Source: Selenomonadaceae bacterium
Lineage (GTDB): Bacteria > Bacillota > Negativicutes > Selenomonadales > Selenomonadaceae
Length of the DNA: 64,000 nucleotides
Direction of reading: 5' to 3'
Assembly: GCA_017428215.1 (NCBI GenBank)
Contig: JAFRRH010000008.1
Span: forward strand, 19,972 to 83,971
This document shows, piece by piece, positions 36,293-45,554 of this stretch. The notes beneath the pieces were generated by a model that saw only the letters and a program-made list of their open reading frames with translations, was not told where the DNA came from and searched no databases. The position numbers were made by a program, and so were the translations under genes. Within the stretch, counting starts at the first letter, position 1, and the number at the start of each line of letters is the position of its first letter.

Positions 36293-37303
36293 TCACCGCC
36301 GCCGCCGAATTGCAATCCGTTTGTAACCAATCTTGCCGTTAATTATCGGATTCGCCAAATTGTATTCGTTAATCTTGCCGGTATCAATCTTGCCGAGTAT
36401 CTCAAATTGTTCAGGGCAATATTTACCGAGAAAAGTAATCGGCACGCCCATAACGCCCGCATAATCTTTGGGGATTTCTGCAGTCTTGGAAACTTCAATG
36501 GCGTCATAATTATCGTAGCGCGGATAAAGTTCGGGCGAATACTTCATGTAAAGCGAAATATTTTCGTGCCTCTTCCCATGCTCCATATTCGTCAGCCAAT
36601 GCAAATTCCCAAAGCTGCGCCACTTTTGCCCGTCATTATCAATCCAAAAACGTGTCGAACGCTCCTCATAATCTGCAGGAACTTTAAATTGCGGGTCGCC
36701 GCCGCTAAAGCCGTTGCCGAGCCAAATTTTATTTTCCTTAATCAGCGGAAAAACTTCTTTGTAAGTAATGCAGTTCATATTGCAAATAATGAGGAATTTT
36801 TTATTAGCCTCCAAAATCCACGCTAAAAATTCGCGGAACATGCTAAACGGCGGGTTGGTGATAATTACGTCCGCCTCGTCGCGCAATCTCTTAACTTCAG
36901 CAGAGCGAAAATCGCCGTCGCCTTCGAGATATTCCCAGCGATTCAGGGCTTTTAACGGATAATCAACTTTGCCCAAATCATTTTGCTCAAGCGTATAAAT
37001 TTTGCCGTGAGAAAAATCTTTGAACTCGTCAAAAAGATTGCGGTAAATAAATTTTTTCTTATCGGCGGCGTAGCTCGTGGAAATTAATTTTTTCAATCCG
37101 TACAGCTCAAAGTTTAGCGCGAAAAATTTTGTAAAGTTGCTCCACTCTGGATCGTCGCACGGCAACAAAACTGTTTTATCGCGAAGAAAATTTTTGTCGT
37201 AAATGTAGTAGCAATTTAGCTCGCGCTGTATGTCGTCGTACTGCGTATAAAATTCGTCGTTTTTGGCACGCGCCGCAATGTTGAGATTTCTATTGCCCGC
37301 CAT
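36293..37303 (-). CDS. EcoRI-type adenine-specific DNA methyltransferase, second copy
   Basis: 336 residues, closely related to the gene just upstream. It has the AdoMet/adenine motif NPPFSMFREFLAW and the front NDEFYTQYDDIQRELNCYY. It lacks a segment of about 12 residues (after KKFIY) and differs from the first copy mainly in the C-terminal third, where target recognition is expected. I place the start at 37303 because GGAGG precedes it; this overlaps the first copy by 14 bases. Confidence 0.88.
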   Translation of the reverse strand: MAGNRNLNIAARAKNDEFYTQYDDIQRELNCYYIYDKNFLRDKTVLLPCDDPEWSNFTKFFALNFELYGLKKLISTSYAADKKKFIYRNLFDEFKDFSHGKIYTLEQNDLGKVDYPLKALNRWEYLEGDGDFRSAEVKRLRDEADVIITNPPFSMFREFLAWILEANKKFLIICNMNCITYKEVFPLIKENKIWLGNGFSGGDPQFKVPADYEERSTRFWIDNDGQKWRSFGNLHWLTNMEHGKRHENISLYMKYSPELYPRYDNYDAIEVSKTAEIPKDYAGVMGVPITFLGKYCPEQFEILGKIDTGKINEYNLANPIINGKIGYKRIAIRRRR

Positions 37304-38396
37304 TTGCCAGCCTCCGCCGAATAAACAGCCGCTTGTAAACTTTTTGTCCGTTAATCGTCGCTTGTTTAAACTTTGAATCATCGTGCCATAAACCGTTTGA
37401 AAATCCCGTGCCCTCGCTTTCAGTCGCACCAATAATCTCAAATTGTTCAGGGCAATATTTATCGAGGAAAGTAATCGGGACGCCCATGACGCCGTTATAA
37501 TCTCTAGGAATTGCGTCAGTGGCAGGAACTTCTATTGCGTCGTAGTTGTCATACTTTTGAAAGCCAACGCCGCGTATCTTCGGGTGAAATTGCTCGCAAT
37601 CTTTGTAAGTCATAAGTTGCAAGGGGCGATGCCTTTTACCGTGTTCAAGATTCGTAAGCCACAAGCATTGATTCGTTGAAACAATTCGTCCTTCTTCTGA
37701 AAGCCGCGCCTCCGTACCATAAAGCTCATAATCTTCAGGAACGAGAAAGCCCGAAATCCATCTGCCCATACCGTTGCCCAGCCAAATTTTATTGTCTTTA
37801 ATCAGCGGAAAAACTTCTTTGTAAGTAATACAGTTTATGTTGCCGATAATGAGGAATTTTTTATTAGCCTCCAAAATCCACGCTAAAAATTCGCGGAACA
37901 TACTAAACGGCGGGTTGGTGATAATAACGTCAGCCTCGTCGCGCAACTTTTTAACTTCAGCAGAGCGAAAATCTCCGTCGCCTTCGAGATATTCCCAGCG
38001 ATTTAGAGCTTTTAACGGATAATCAACTTTGCCCAAATCATTTTGCTCAAGCGTATAAATTCTGCCGTGAGAAAAATCTTTGGACTCGTCAAACTGCGGC
38101 TCGTCCCAATCGTCAAAAAGATTGCGCATAGGCTTGTAAATAAATTTTTTCTTATCGGCGGCGTAGCTCGTGGAAATTAATTTTTTCAATCCGTACAGTT
38201 CAAAGTTTAGCGCGAAAAATTTTGTAAAGTTGCTCCATTCGGGGTCGTCGCACGGCAACAAAACTGTTTTATCGCGAAGAAAATTTTCGTCGTAAATGTA
38301 ATAACAGTTAAGCTCGCGCTGTATGTCGTCGTATTGCGTATAAAATTCGTCGTTTTTGGCACGCGCCGCGCTGTTGAGATTTTTATTGCCCGCCAT
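37290..38396 (-). CDS. EcoRI-type adenine-specific DNA methyltransferase, first copy
   Basis: 368 residues. NPPF is at 161-164 in ITNPPFSMFREFLAWILE; upstream are NDEFYTQYDDIQREL and LLPCDDPEWSNFTKFF, which bind AdoMet. It transfers a methyl group to N6 of adenine. It is the first gene of the run methylase-methylase-YgiT-DUF262/HNH-Fic and starts 14 bases after the MATE gene. No typical type II endonuclease is adjacent. Confidence 0.88.
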   Translation of the reverse strand: MAGNKNLNSAARAKNDEFYTQYDDIQRELNCYYIYDENFLRDKTVLLPCDDPEWSNFTKFFALNFELYGLKKLISTSYAADKKKFIYKPMRNLFDDWDEPQFDESKDFSHGRIYTLEQNDLGKVDYPLKALNRWEYLEGDGDFRSAEVKKLRDEADVIITNPPFSMFREFLAWILEANKKFLIIGNINCITYKEVFPLIKDNKIWLGNGMGRWISGFLVPEDYELYGTEARLSEEGRIVSTNQCLWLTNLEHGKRHRPLQLMTYKDCEQFHPKIRGVGFQKYDNYDAIEVPATDAIPRDYNGVMGVPITFLDKYCPEQFEIIGATESEGTGFSNGLWHDDSKFKQATINGQKVYKRLFIRRRLANGGQ

Positions 38397-38410
38397 TTGT
38401 CAAATCCTCT

Positions 38411-39763
38411 CTACCGCGCATTAAAAATTTTCTTAAACGAAATTTTCTTCTCCTTAAACAACGAGCGTATCAAAATTAACGCGACAACCGCCTCTGCCAC
38501 GTCGTTTATTGAATAGTTCAGCGAAATATATTCTATCGGCAAAATTTTAGGCAATAGCCAAATCGTCGGCACTTGCACGACCAGCGGCAACAAACTTATT
38601 ACCAAGTTGCGCCACTCGTCCTCTAATGCCGCCATTATTCCGCTAAGCCACGTGTACAGCCCAACGAACGGTTGCAACACGAACATTGCCCGCAGGAACG
38701 TTATCATTTCCGGCGTTACTGGCTCTCTTTCTGCTATAAAAAATCTCGCTAACTCTTCCGTGAAAATCATCAACAGCGCGTATATTGCGAACGTTAAAAC
38801 GACCGTCAAGAAAAATCCGTAGCGCATGACGCGCAGGCAATGCCTTTCCTCTTTAGCCGCGTAAAGTCTGCTCACTAGCGGTTGAATTCCCGTGTCCAAT
38901 CCGTTAAGCGGCAAGAACACGAACGATAAAATTATATTCGAGATTGTCACCGCCGCCAGCAAATACGTCGCGTCATAATACAAAACTGTCGCGTTCAAGA
39001 AATATTCTATACAGCACATCATCAGCGTTGCCATTGCGAAACCTGCGCCGATTTTAATTTCCTTGAAAATGTATGCAAAGCTCTCAAAACCCGTTGAGTT
39101 TGAAAATTTTTGTCGCGAATATTTAAAGTACCAGAAGGCAAGCACCGCGCCGAGCATTTGCGCCATTAACGTTGCAATCGCCGCGCCCTTTAAGCCCCAG
39201 CCGAATACAATTATAAACAGCGCGTCTAAAATTATATTCGCAAACACAGACGAGCCGACGAATAAGAAAACATGCTCCGGTTTGTCTATGCAACGCATGA
39301 AAGCTCCCGTTATGTAAATCGTTAGCATGAACGGCACGCCGCAAAGCGTTATTCGCAGAAACATAATCGCCAATTCGATAATATATTGTTCGTTTGCGTC
39401 TTCGGATAAAAGTTTTAGCAACGGTTCGATAAAAATATTTCCGACAATCGCAACGATTATTCCGAGTATCACCACGAAAAGATAATTACTGCGCATAATC
39501 TTTTCGGCAAGTTGTTTTTTGCCCGCGCCAATTTGTTCAGAAACGACAGCAGAGCCGCCCGTTTCAAATAAAACGCCAATCGCGGAGATAGCCATATTAA
39601 TCGGGACAATTAACGCCATAGCCTCTAAGCCGTCGGTGCCAACCCAATTCCCGACAAAAAATCCGTCCGTCATCATGTAAACACTCATGGCGACCAATGC
39701 CGCAAATGTCGAGCCGCCGTAGTGAATAATTTCTTTGACTGTTGAGAAAAAATCGCCTCTCAT
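38411..39763 (-). CDS. MATE-family efflux transporter
   Basis: 450 residues with twelve predicted membrane helices in two homologous halves (MTDGFFVGNWVGTDGLEAMA in the first, NATVLYYDATYLLAAVTISN in the second). It exports drugs or cations by sodium or proton antiport. The start overlaps the stop of the DUF2156-STAS gene by 4 bases. A GGAGG lies 14 bases upstream of the ATG, rather far, so coupling to the upstream gene may matter. Confidence 0.9.
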   Translation of the reverse strand: MRGDFFSTVKEIIHYGGSTFAALVAMSVYMMTDGFFVGNWVGTDGLEAMALIVPINMAISAIGVLFETGGSAVVSEQIGAGKKQLAEKIMRSNYLFVVILGIIVAIVGNIFIEPLLKLLSEDANEQYIIELAIMFLRITLCGVPFMLTIYITGAFMRCIDKPEHVFLFVGSSVFANIILDALFIIVFGWGLKGAAIATLMAQMLGAVLAFWYFKYSRQKFSNSTGFESFAYIFKEIKIGAGFAMATLMMCCIEYFLNATVLYYDATYLLAAVTISNIILSFVFLPLNGLDTGIQPLVSRLYAAKEERHCLRVMRYGFFLTVVLTFAIYALLMIFTEELARFFIAEREPVTPEMITFLRAMFVLQPFVGLYTWLSGIMAALEDEWRNLVISLLPLVVQVPTIWLLPKILPIEYISLNYSINDVAEAVVALILIRSLFKEKKISFKKIFNAR

Positions 39764-40989
39764 GATTTAATATTCGGCCTCCATGTCAAGTTGAAAATCT
39801 CCGCAAATCCTGTCATCTCTAAAACTTCGCGAACTTGCTCGCCGACATTTTTAACTGTCATATTCCCGCCTTGCGCACGGATTTTTTTCATTGCGGCAAT
39901 CAAAATCCTCAAGCCCGCCGACGCGATATATTCCAGCCCGTTCAAGTCAAACGTAACATTTTGCACGCCGTCAAGCATAGACATAATCTCATTTTTGGCG
40001 AGGTTGGCGGAATCGGTGTTGAGCTTGCCGGAAATTTTTAATGTCAAATTGTCGCCGTCGCGTTGCGAAGAAATTTTTACGTCGCGAACGTCTTGGGCGG
40101 GATTATAAGTAACGACGTATTTTTTCAGCATGACGAGCGGATACAAATGCTCTTTAAAGAAACGCAAATTTTCCTCGCCAACGTCGTCCGTTAAGTTTTC
40201 CGTCAAAATGCCGCGCTCCAAATTTATCTTCGCGTCATTCCAATAAGCAAATTCATTCACACCGTTAAAATTGTAATCAGCCTTCGCGAACAGCCCGATT
40301 GAGTGCGAATCGTCAATCCTTTCGTCGACGGAGTAAGCGACAATCTGCCCGTCAACGCGAATCACGAACCCGAAAAGATTTTTAAAATCGTCCCAGTTTT
40401 CCATAGCAAACAAAAACTGGTCGCTGTCGGCTTGCGCAAGTTCGACGTTCTCGACGCGCTCTTGAATATTTTTTTCTGCGCCGATATGAAAACGCCACAA
40501 ATCGTTAAAAATTTCCGGCTTAATTTCTTCAATCGTGTATTCGTAATTTTTTTCAAAGGAATTTTTAGCGTTGCGAATGCGCTTGAACTTTTTGCCCTCA
40601 AGTTTTTCCATGCGGTCGAGGTACAAAATATAATCCCACATGTCGCGGTCGTCATCAACCTCAATCGCGTCGCCGAGTTCGCGTTGCCAAATCTTTAAAA
40701 GATATTCCGGCACAAAGTTAAAAATGGTTCCGGCGGGCACGTGCGCCTTGAAAACTTTTTTCCAATCAATTTCGTCCCAATCGCCGGCGGGCGGTCCCCA
40801 AATTTCCATATCGCCTTCAGAAAATTTATGCCAACAAAGATTTTCGGCGTAGGCGCGTTGAACGTTATGCGCCTCTTTACTGGCAAGCAAAAGAAGCGGC
40901 GAGGCATTGGACGGAATCTGGATACAGCGGTGGAGGTAATCCAAATAGCGTTCGTTGTCGTCGAAGTCGAAGTTTTTAAACTCAATCAT
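39760..40989 (-). CDS. DUF2156 acyltransferase-fold protein with C-terminal STAS domain
   Basis: 409 residues. Residues 1-290 match DUF2156, the GNAT-related domain of phosphatidylglycerol lysyltransferases (NLCWHKFSEGDMEIWGPP, KRIRNAKNSFEKNYEY, FNGVNEFAYWNDAKINLERG). Residues 310-409 are a STAS domain (LTLKISGKLNTDSANLAKNE, LEYIASAGLRILIAAMKKI) of the anti-sigma-antagonist type, with the phosphorylatable serine in YIASAGLR. The start is the ATG at 40989 after GAGAGGAG. The fusion suggests regulation by partner switching; this is inferred. Confidence 0.82.
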   Translation of the reverse strand: MIEFKNFDFDDNERYLDYLHRCIQIPSNASPLLLLASKEAHNVQRAYAENLCWHKFSEGDMEIWGPPAGDWDEIDWKKVFKAHVPAGTIFNFVPEYLLKIWQRELGDAIEVDDDRDMWDYILYLDRMEKLEGKKFKRIRNAKNSFEKNYEYTIEEIKPEIFNDLWRFHIGAEKNIQERVENVELAQADSDQFLFAMENWDDFKNLFGFVIRVDGQIVAYSVDERIDDSHSIGLFAKADYNFNGVNEFAYWNDAKINLERGILTENLTDDVGEENLRFFKEHLYPLVMLKKYVVTYNPAQDVRDVKISSQRDGDNLTLKISGKLNTDSANLAKNEIMSMLDGVQNVTFDLNGLEYIASAGLRILIAAMKKIRAQGGNMTVKNVGEQVREVLEMTGFAEIFNLTWRPNIKS

Positions 40990-41003
40990 TATAAAATCTC
41001 CTC

Positions 41004-41819
41004 TCAAAAATCAATATCTAAACTGGAAAGATTAACATTAACAACAACATCTTGATAATAAGGATCGGTGACGGCGACGCCTTTGGGAACGTCAAAATCT
41101 TTCGGGCGGTCTGAATTTTCTTCAGCGGGCACTACAACCCAAAATACAACGTCGACTTGACCCGAATTCAACGCGGCGGCACGGGCTGCGCTATCAATCT
41201 GCACGAGTTCGATATTTTCATCGATACGTTTAGAAATTTCCGACAACACAGCAGTATTGAAACCGGCAGGTTTTCCGTTGGGAAGCACGTAGTCAAGCAT
41301 GGGCAAATCGCCGGTAATGCCAACTTTAATCGTGTCTGCGCCTTCAATTTTCGCAATGTTAACGGAAACCGGCTCGCCCTCAAATTTTGTAATGTACTTG
41401 TGAATGAGCGCGTCAAGTGTGCCGTCAGCTTTCATTGTATTAATCGCCGAGTTGAACAAATCTTTCAAGACGACATCTTCCTCGCGCATTGCACAACAAA
41501 ATTTATCGACTAAGTGAACAGTTTGGCTTTCAGTGACTTTAAAGCCGGGATTATTTTCCTGCATGAACTTCGCCACGCTACCATAAGTTTGAACAACTTG
41601 GATATTGCCCGACGACAGAGCCATTTGCATTGAGTTAAAACTGTCGAAGAAATTCAGCTCGCCGCCGTTAACAAGTTTGGTTGCGTTTTCGGGCGAATTG
41701 TTCAGCTGAGTGAGCGTGCCAATTTTGATTGTCTGCTTGTCGTCCGTTTCAGACGAACCACAGCCGCTTAAAATCATCATAACCAAAATCATCGCGACTG
41801 TTAAAAAACTTTTTCTCAA
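41004..41819 (-). CDS. Solute-binding lipoprotein (SBP family 3)
   Basis: About 271 residues. A lipoprotein signal (AMILVMMILSGCGSS) is followed by a family 3 periplasmic binding domain: IKIGTLTQLNNSPENA, an inner second lobe, and IKVGITGDLPMLDYVLPNGK with GFNTAVLSEISKRI. Such proteins capture amino acids for ABC importers, but no permease or ATPase is next to it. TTG at 41819 has AAAGGATG ahead and is my start; an ATG at 41837 overlaps the mutS stop. Confidence 0.85.
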   Translation of the reverse strand: MRKSFLTVAMILVMMILSGCGSSETDDKQTIKIGTLTQLNNSPENATKLVNGGELNFFDSFNSMQMALSSGNIQVVQTYGSVAKFMQENNPGFKVTESQTVHLVDKFCCAMREEDVVLKDLFNSAINTMKADGTLDALIHKYITKFEGEPVSVNIAKIEGADTIKVGITGDLPMLDYVLPNGKPAGFNTAVLSEISKRIDENIELVQIDSAARAAALNSGQVDVVFWVVVPAEENSDRPKDFDVPKGVAVTDPYYQDVVVNVNLSSLDIDF

Positions 41820-41833
41820 AATAAAACATCCTT

Positions 41834-44392
41834 TCATTGTCCGAGTTCTTGTTTAACTCGTTGTTGTAATTCGTAAAGTTTACCCATTGCTTCAATCGGC
41901 GTCAAGCTTGGAACGTCTAGCGCAAGCAAATCTTTTAAACTGTTGGCAACGAACAAATCCGGCGCGGGCGATTTTTTATTTTCGACGGGGCGGACGGGCG
42001 CGGAAGTTTCCATAGACTTTAAAATTTCTTCAGCGCGTTTCATTACGGATTTAGGAAGTCCGGCGAGTTTTGCGACTTGAATCCCGTATGATTTATCGGC
42101 TCCACCCTGTTTGATTCGGCGCAGGAAAATTACTTCGCTACCACGTTCCTTGACGGCAACAGAAAAATTTTCAATCCGCGCAGATGTTTCCGCTAAGTCG
42201 GTGAGTTCGTGGTAATGCGTGGCGAAAAGAGTTTTGGCGCGAATTTTTTTGTCAATGTATTCGATAACTGCGCGGGCAATGCTCATTCCGTCAAAGGTCG
42301 AAGTTCCGCGTCCAACCTCGTCGAGGACAATTAAGCTGTGGTCGGTTGCGTATTTCAAAATCTGCGCGACTTCGTTCATCTCAACCATAAAAGTTGATTG
42401 CCCGCTAACAAGGTCGTCACTTGCGCCGATTCTGGTAAAAATTCTGTCGACGGGACAAATATTCGCGCTCGTCGCCGGAATAAAACTGCCAGTCTGCGTC
42501 ATCAAAGTTAACAGCGCAACTTGCCGCATGTAAGTTGACTTGCCCGCCATATTCGGACCTGTGATAATCATCAACGCGCAACGATTAGGCGCAAGGCTCG
42601 TGTCGTTGGGAACAAATAATCCGCCCGTCAAAATTTTTTCAACCAGCGGGTGGCGTCCGTCGCGAATGTCAATTTTCCCCTCAATATTTAAATCGGGGCG
42701 CGTGTAGTTGTTAATATGCGCCGCCTCCGCCATGCTCGCGATAACGTCAATCAAGGCGATTCGCTTAGCGGTGTCCTGAATTTCCTGCAGACGATTTTTA
42801 ATTCGGTCACGAACTTCGCAAAAGATACTGTATTCGAGATTTACAATTCGTTCCTGCGCACCGAGAATTTTAGTTTCAAAATCTTTAAGCTCTTCGGTAA
42901 TGTAGCGTTCAGCGTTAACCAAAGTTTGCTTGCGAACGTAATTGGCGGGAATTTTACTTGCGCCGCTGTGACGAACTTCAATATAGTAACCGAAGACGCG
43001 ATTATAGCCAACTTTCAGCGCACGGATTCCAGTCTTAGCCCTCTCGCGCTCCTCCATTTCCTGCAGAAAAGAGCGATTGTTTATTGAAACGTAGCGCAGT
43101 TCGTCGAGTTCCTCACTGTAGCCGCTGTTGATAATTCCGCCGTCGCGCACAGAAGTTGAAGCGTTTTCGCTTATGGCGTCGTTGATAAGTTTAGCCTCTG
43201 CAGAAAAATCGCCGAACCCGTCACGGCACGCGGCAAGAATATCGCTTTGTGTACCTTTAAGAATTTCGGAAATTTTCGGTAGAGCTTGTAAAGAAATTTT
43301 TAGCGCAGTTAAATCGCGGGCATTAGCCGAGCCGACTTCGATTTTAGTCATAAGCCGTTCAAAGTCGTGAATGTCCCTTAAAGTTTCGCGCAAATTCCGC
43401 CGCGTCGTGAAATTTTTAAAAAGCTCCTCTACCGCGTCGAGCCGACGATTAATCGCGGCAATGTCAACGAGTGGACTTTCTAACCAACGGCGCAACAATC
43501 GATTACCTAGCGCAGTTTTCGTAAAGTCCAGCACGTTGAAGAGCGTATCTTTTTTGGAGCCGTCGCGAAGATTTTTAACGACTTCGAGATTTTTTAAAGC
43601 GGTCGCGTCCAAAATTAAATGGGTGCTCATGTCGAGGCGTGTAAGTTTAGACAGGTGTTTTAAATCGGTGCGAACAGTTGCGTGAATATACTGCAGAAGA
43701 TTTTCGACGGCTTGAGCGGCAATTTCGGCGGCGGGCAATTCATTTTCGGCGAAGTGTTCAGCGGAAAAATTTTTGTCGGAATTTTTTTCGGGGTCAATCG
43801 TCGTGAAAGCGCAACCGTCAAGCTTGAGGTCGGCGAAATTTTTCAGCCGCTTGAATAAGGATAAACCCTTTGGAATTAAAATTTCGTGCGGCGAAAGTCT
43901 ATAGAGTTCGTCGAAAAGATTTTGCTCGCGATTGCCGCCGTCATAAAGGCAATAAAAAATTTCTCCTGTGGAAATATCCGCGCCCGCTAAAGAAATTTCG
44001 TTGCCGCCCTCCATAATCAGCACGAGATAATTATTTCCGCTGTTCGTTAAGGCGTCTTCAGTTAAAATTGTGCCTGGCGTAACGATTTTGGTTAAAGCGC
44101 GTTCGGTTAATCCTTTAGCCTTTGGGTCGCCGATTTGGTCAACGATTGCCACGCGATAACCTTTGTCAACGAGTTTTTGCAGATAACCTTCGACGGCATG
44201 AGCAGGTACTCCACACATCGGAACTTGCTGGCGTTGCGTTAAAGTAAGTTGAAGTTCTCGCGAGGCAGTTACGGCGTCCTCGTTAAACATCTCGAAAAAA
44301 TCGCCGAGACGGAAGAAAAGTAATTCGTTTGGGTGTTGAGATTTTTGCGCCTGATATTGTTCCATCATCGGCGTTAAGTTTTTATCGTTCAA
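41834..44392 (-). CDS. mutS: DNA mismatch repair protein MutS
   Basis: 852 residues. It finds mismatches with the F-x-E wedge in LGDFFEMFNEDAV, uses ATP through GPNMAGKSTYMRQ and DEVGRGTSTFDGMS, and calls MutL. All domains are present. TTG at 44392 has GAGGTGAGG ahead. It is the first gene of the minus-strand run continuing into the solute-binding lipoprotein, STAS fusion, MATE and defence genes. Confidence 0.96.
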   Translation of the reverse strand: MNDKNLTPMMEQYQAQKSQHPNELLFFRLGDFFEMFNEDAVTASRELQLTLTQRQQVPMCGVPAHAVEGYLQKLVDKGYRVAIVDQIGDPKAKGLTERALTKIVTPGTILTEDALTNSGNNYLVLIMEGGNEISLAGADISTGEIFYCLYDGGNREQNLFDELYRLSPHEILIPKGLSLFKRLKNFADLKLDGCAFTTIDPEKNSDKNFSAEHFAENELPAAEIAAQAVENLLQYIHATVRTDLKHLSKLTRLDMSTHLILDATALKNLEVVKNLRDGSKKDTLFNVLDFTKTALGNRLLRRWLESPLVDIAAINRRLDAVEELFKNFTTRRNLRETLRDIHDFERLMTKIEVGSANARDLTALKISLQALPKISEILKGTQSDILAACRDGFGDFSAEAKLINDAISENASTSVRDGGIINSGYSEELDELRYVSINNRSFLQEMEERERAKTGIRALKVGYNRVFGYYIEVRHSGASKIPANYVRKQTLVNAERYITEELKDFETKILGAQERIVNLEYSIFCEVRDRIKNRLQEIQDTAKRIALIDVIASMAEAAHINNYTRPDLNIEGKIDIRDGRHPLVEKILTGGLFVPNDTSLAPNRCALMIITGPNMAGKSTYMRQVALLTLMTQTGSFIPATSANICPVDRIFTRIGASDDLVSGQSTFMVEMNEVAQILKYATDHSLIVLDEVGRGTSTFDGMSIARAVIEYIDKKIRAKTLFATHYHELTDLAETSARIENFSVAVKERGSEVIFLRRIKQGGADKSYGIQVAKLAGLPKSVMKRAEEILKSMETSAPVRPVENKKSPAPDLFVANSLKDLLALDVPSLTPIEAMGKLYELQQRVKQELGQ

Positions 44393-44545
44393 GTCCTCAC
44401 CTCTGAAAATTTTTGTCAACTGCAGTTTAACACCTTATCGGCGTAATGTCCAAAAAATATTCGTAATGTCGCCTGTAGAGCGACAAATTTTTTCCCCGCC
44501 TTTGATAAGATACGGACAAACCAAGATTAAGGAGGAATTTTTGCA

Positions 44546-44944
44546 ATGAGTAACGTAGGCGATTTTATCAAATGTTTAGCTGGTTATTTTGCAATGATGT
44601 TTATTTTTACGTGGATTGCCGAAAAACTTTTTGGTAGTTTTGATTTAATTGGATTCTACATTGCGGACGGGCATATTCTTAAGGGATTATTTCTCGCCGT
44701 ACTCGCTTACATCATTTATTTTACCTGCGCGGGTGTGACAGCTTCGATAGGTAATAGCGGCAAGGCGGTCGTGGCAGTGGTAGTTGCCTTTTCGCTTTTC
44801 GGCATGTACCACGAAATTAACGAGCTTGCGGGCAATAAGGAAGGTATAAACTATGTTGGAAGTGTGCTTTTTTACTTGATTGCCATGTTAAATGATACCT
44901 TGCGAATTGTAGCCACGCTACACGCATTTAAAGGCGAGATGTAA
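44546..44944 (+). CDS. Membrane protein of unknown function
   Basis: 132 residues with four predicted helices: CLAGYFAMMFIFTWIAEKL, GLFLAVLAYIIYFTCAGV, KAVVAVVVAFSLFGMY and VLFYLIAMLNDTLRIVATL. No family is recognised. AAGGAGG precedes the ATG. The HTH-like gene follows after 37 bases and the vWA gene 84 bases later, all on the plus strand. Confidence 0.65.
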   Translation: MSNVGDFIKCLAGYFAMMFIFTWIAEKLFGSFDLIGFYIADGHILKGLFLAVLAYIIYFTCAGVTASIGNSGKAVVAVVVAFSLFGMYHEINELAGNKEGINYVGSVLFYLIAMLNDTLRIVATLHAFKGEM

Positions 44945-44981
44945 AGAAAGAATTTTATTTATTTTAAGCGGAGGTACGACA

Positions 44982-45470
44982 GTGGACGAAAAAAATATTG
45001 AGCTGTTGCTTGATGCTTACATAAAAAAAAGTTGGATCCCATTAATCTTTCCTGGCGTAGTGAGTGCGGTTTATACGCCGCCGGTTTTTGTTGACGAGAT
45101 AAATTTTCGTGAATTGCAAGCTCAAAATATGGGCGAAACTTTTTCGGAAATGCTTATTCGGCTTATTGAGGAAAGCGGCGAAAAAAATTCTGCTATTTAC
45201 ACTCGCGCCAATATTGACCGTCGTCACTTCTCTAAAATCGCCAACCACAAAGAATATCAGCCGAGCAAGCAAACCGCCCTTGCCTTTGCAATAGCTCTTA
45301 AGTTAGACTTTGATAAAACGCAAAAACTTCTTGCCACTGCCGGTTACACGCTGAATAATGCCAATCTTGCCGATGTTATCGTTTCGTTCTTTATCGAGTA
45401 CAAAGTTTTCGACGTGGATTTAGTCAATCAAGCACTTTACAAATATAAGTTGCCATTGCTCGGCGGCTGA
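44982..45470 (+). CDS. Helix-turn-helix-like protein next to a vWA gene
   Basis: 162 residues, GTG start after GCGGAGGTACGACA. The middle reads MLIRLIEESGEKNSAIYTRA, then DRRHFSKIANHKEYQPSKQT and ALAFAIALKLDFDKTQKLL, the order of an XRE-type helix-turn-helix with its recognition helix at RRHFSKIA. The front 45 residues are unique. It lies just upstream of a vWA-domain gene; these two kinds of gene are often found together. Target and role are unknown. Confidence 0.6.
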   Translation: MDEKNIELLLDAYIKKSWIPLIFPGVVSAVYTPPVFVDEINFRELQAQNMGETFSEMLIRLIEESGEKNSAIYTRANIDRRHFSKIANHKEYQPSKQTALAFAIALKLDFDKTQKLLATAGYTLNNANLADVIVSFFIEYKVFDVDLVNQALYKYKLPLLGG

Positions 45471-45554
45471 AAAAATTTTATTTGTCGCCTGTCAAGCGTC
45501 AACAACTTTGAATTTTTAGGTTATATTAAGCACAACAAAAGGAGGAAGATTAAA

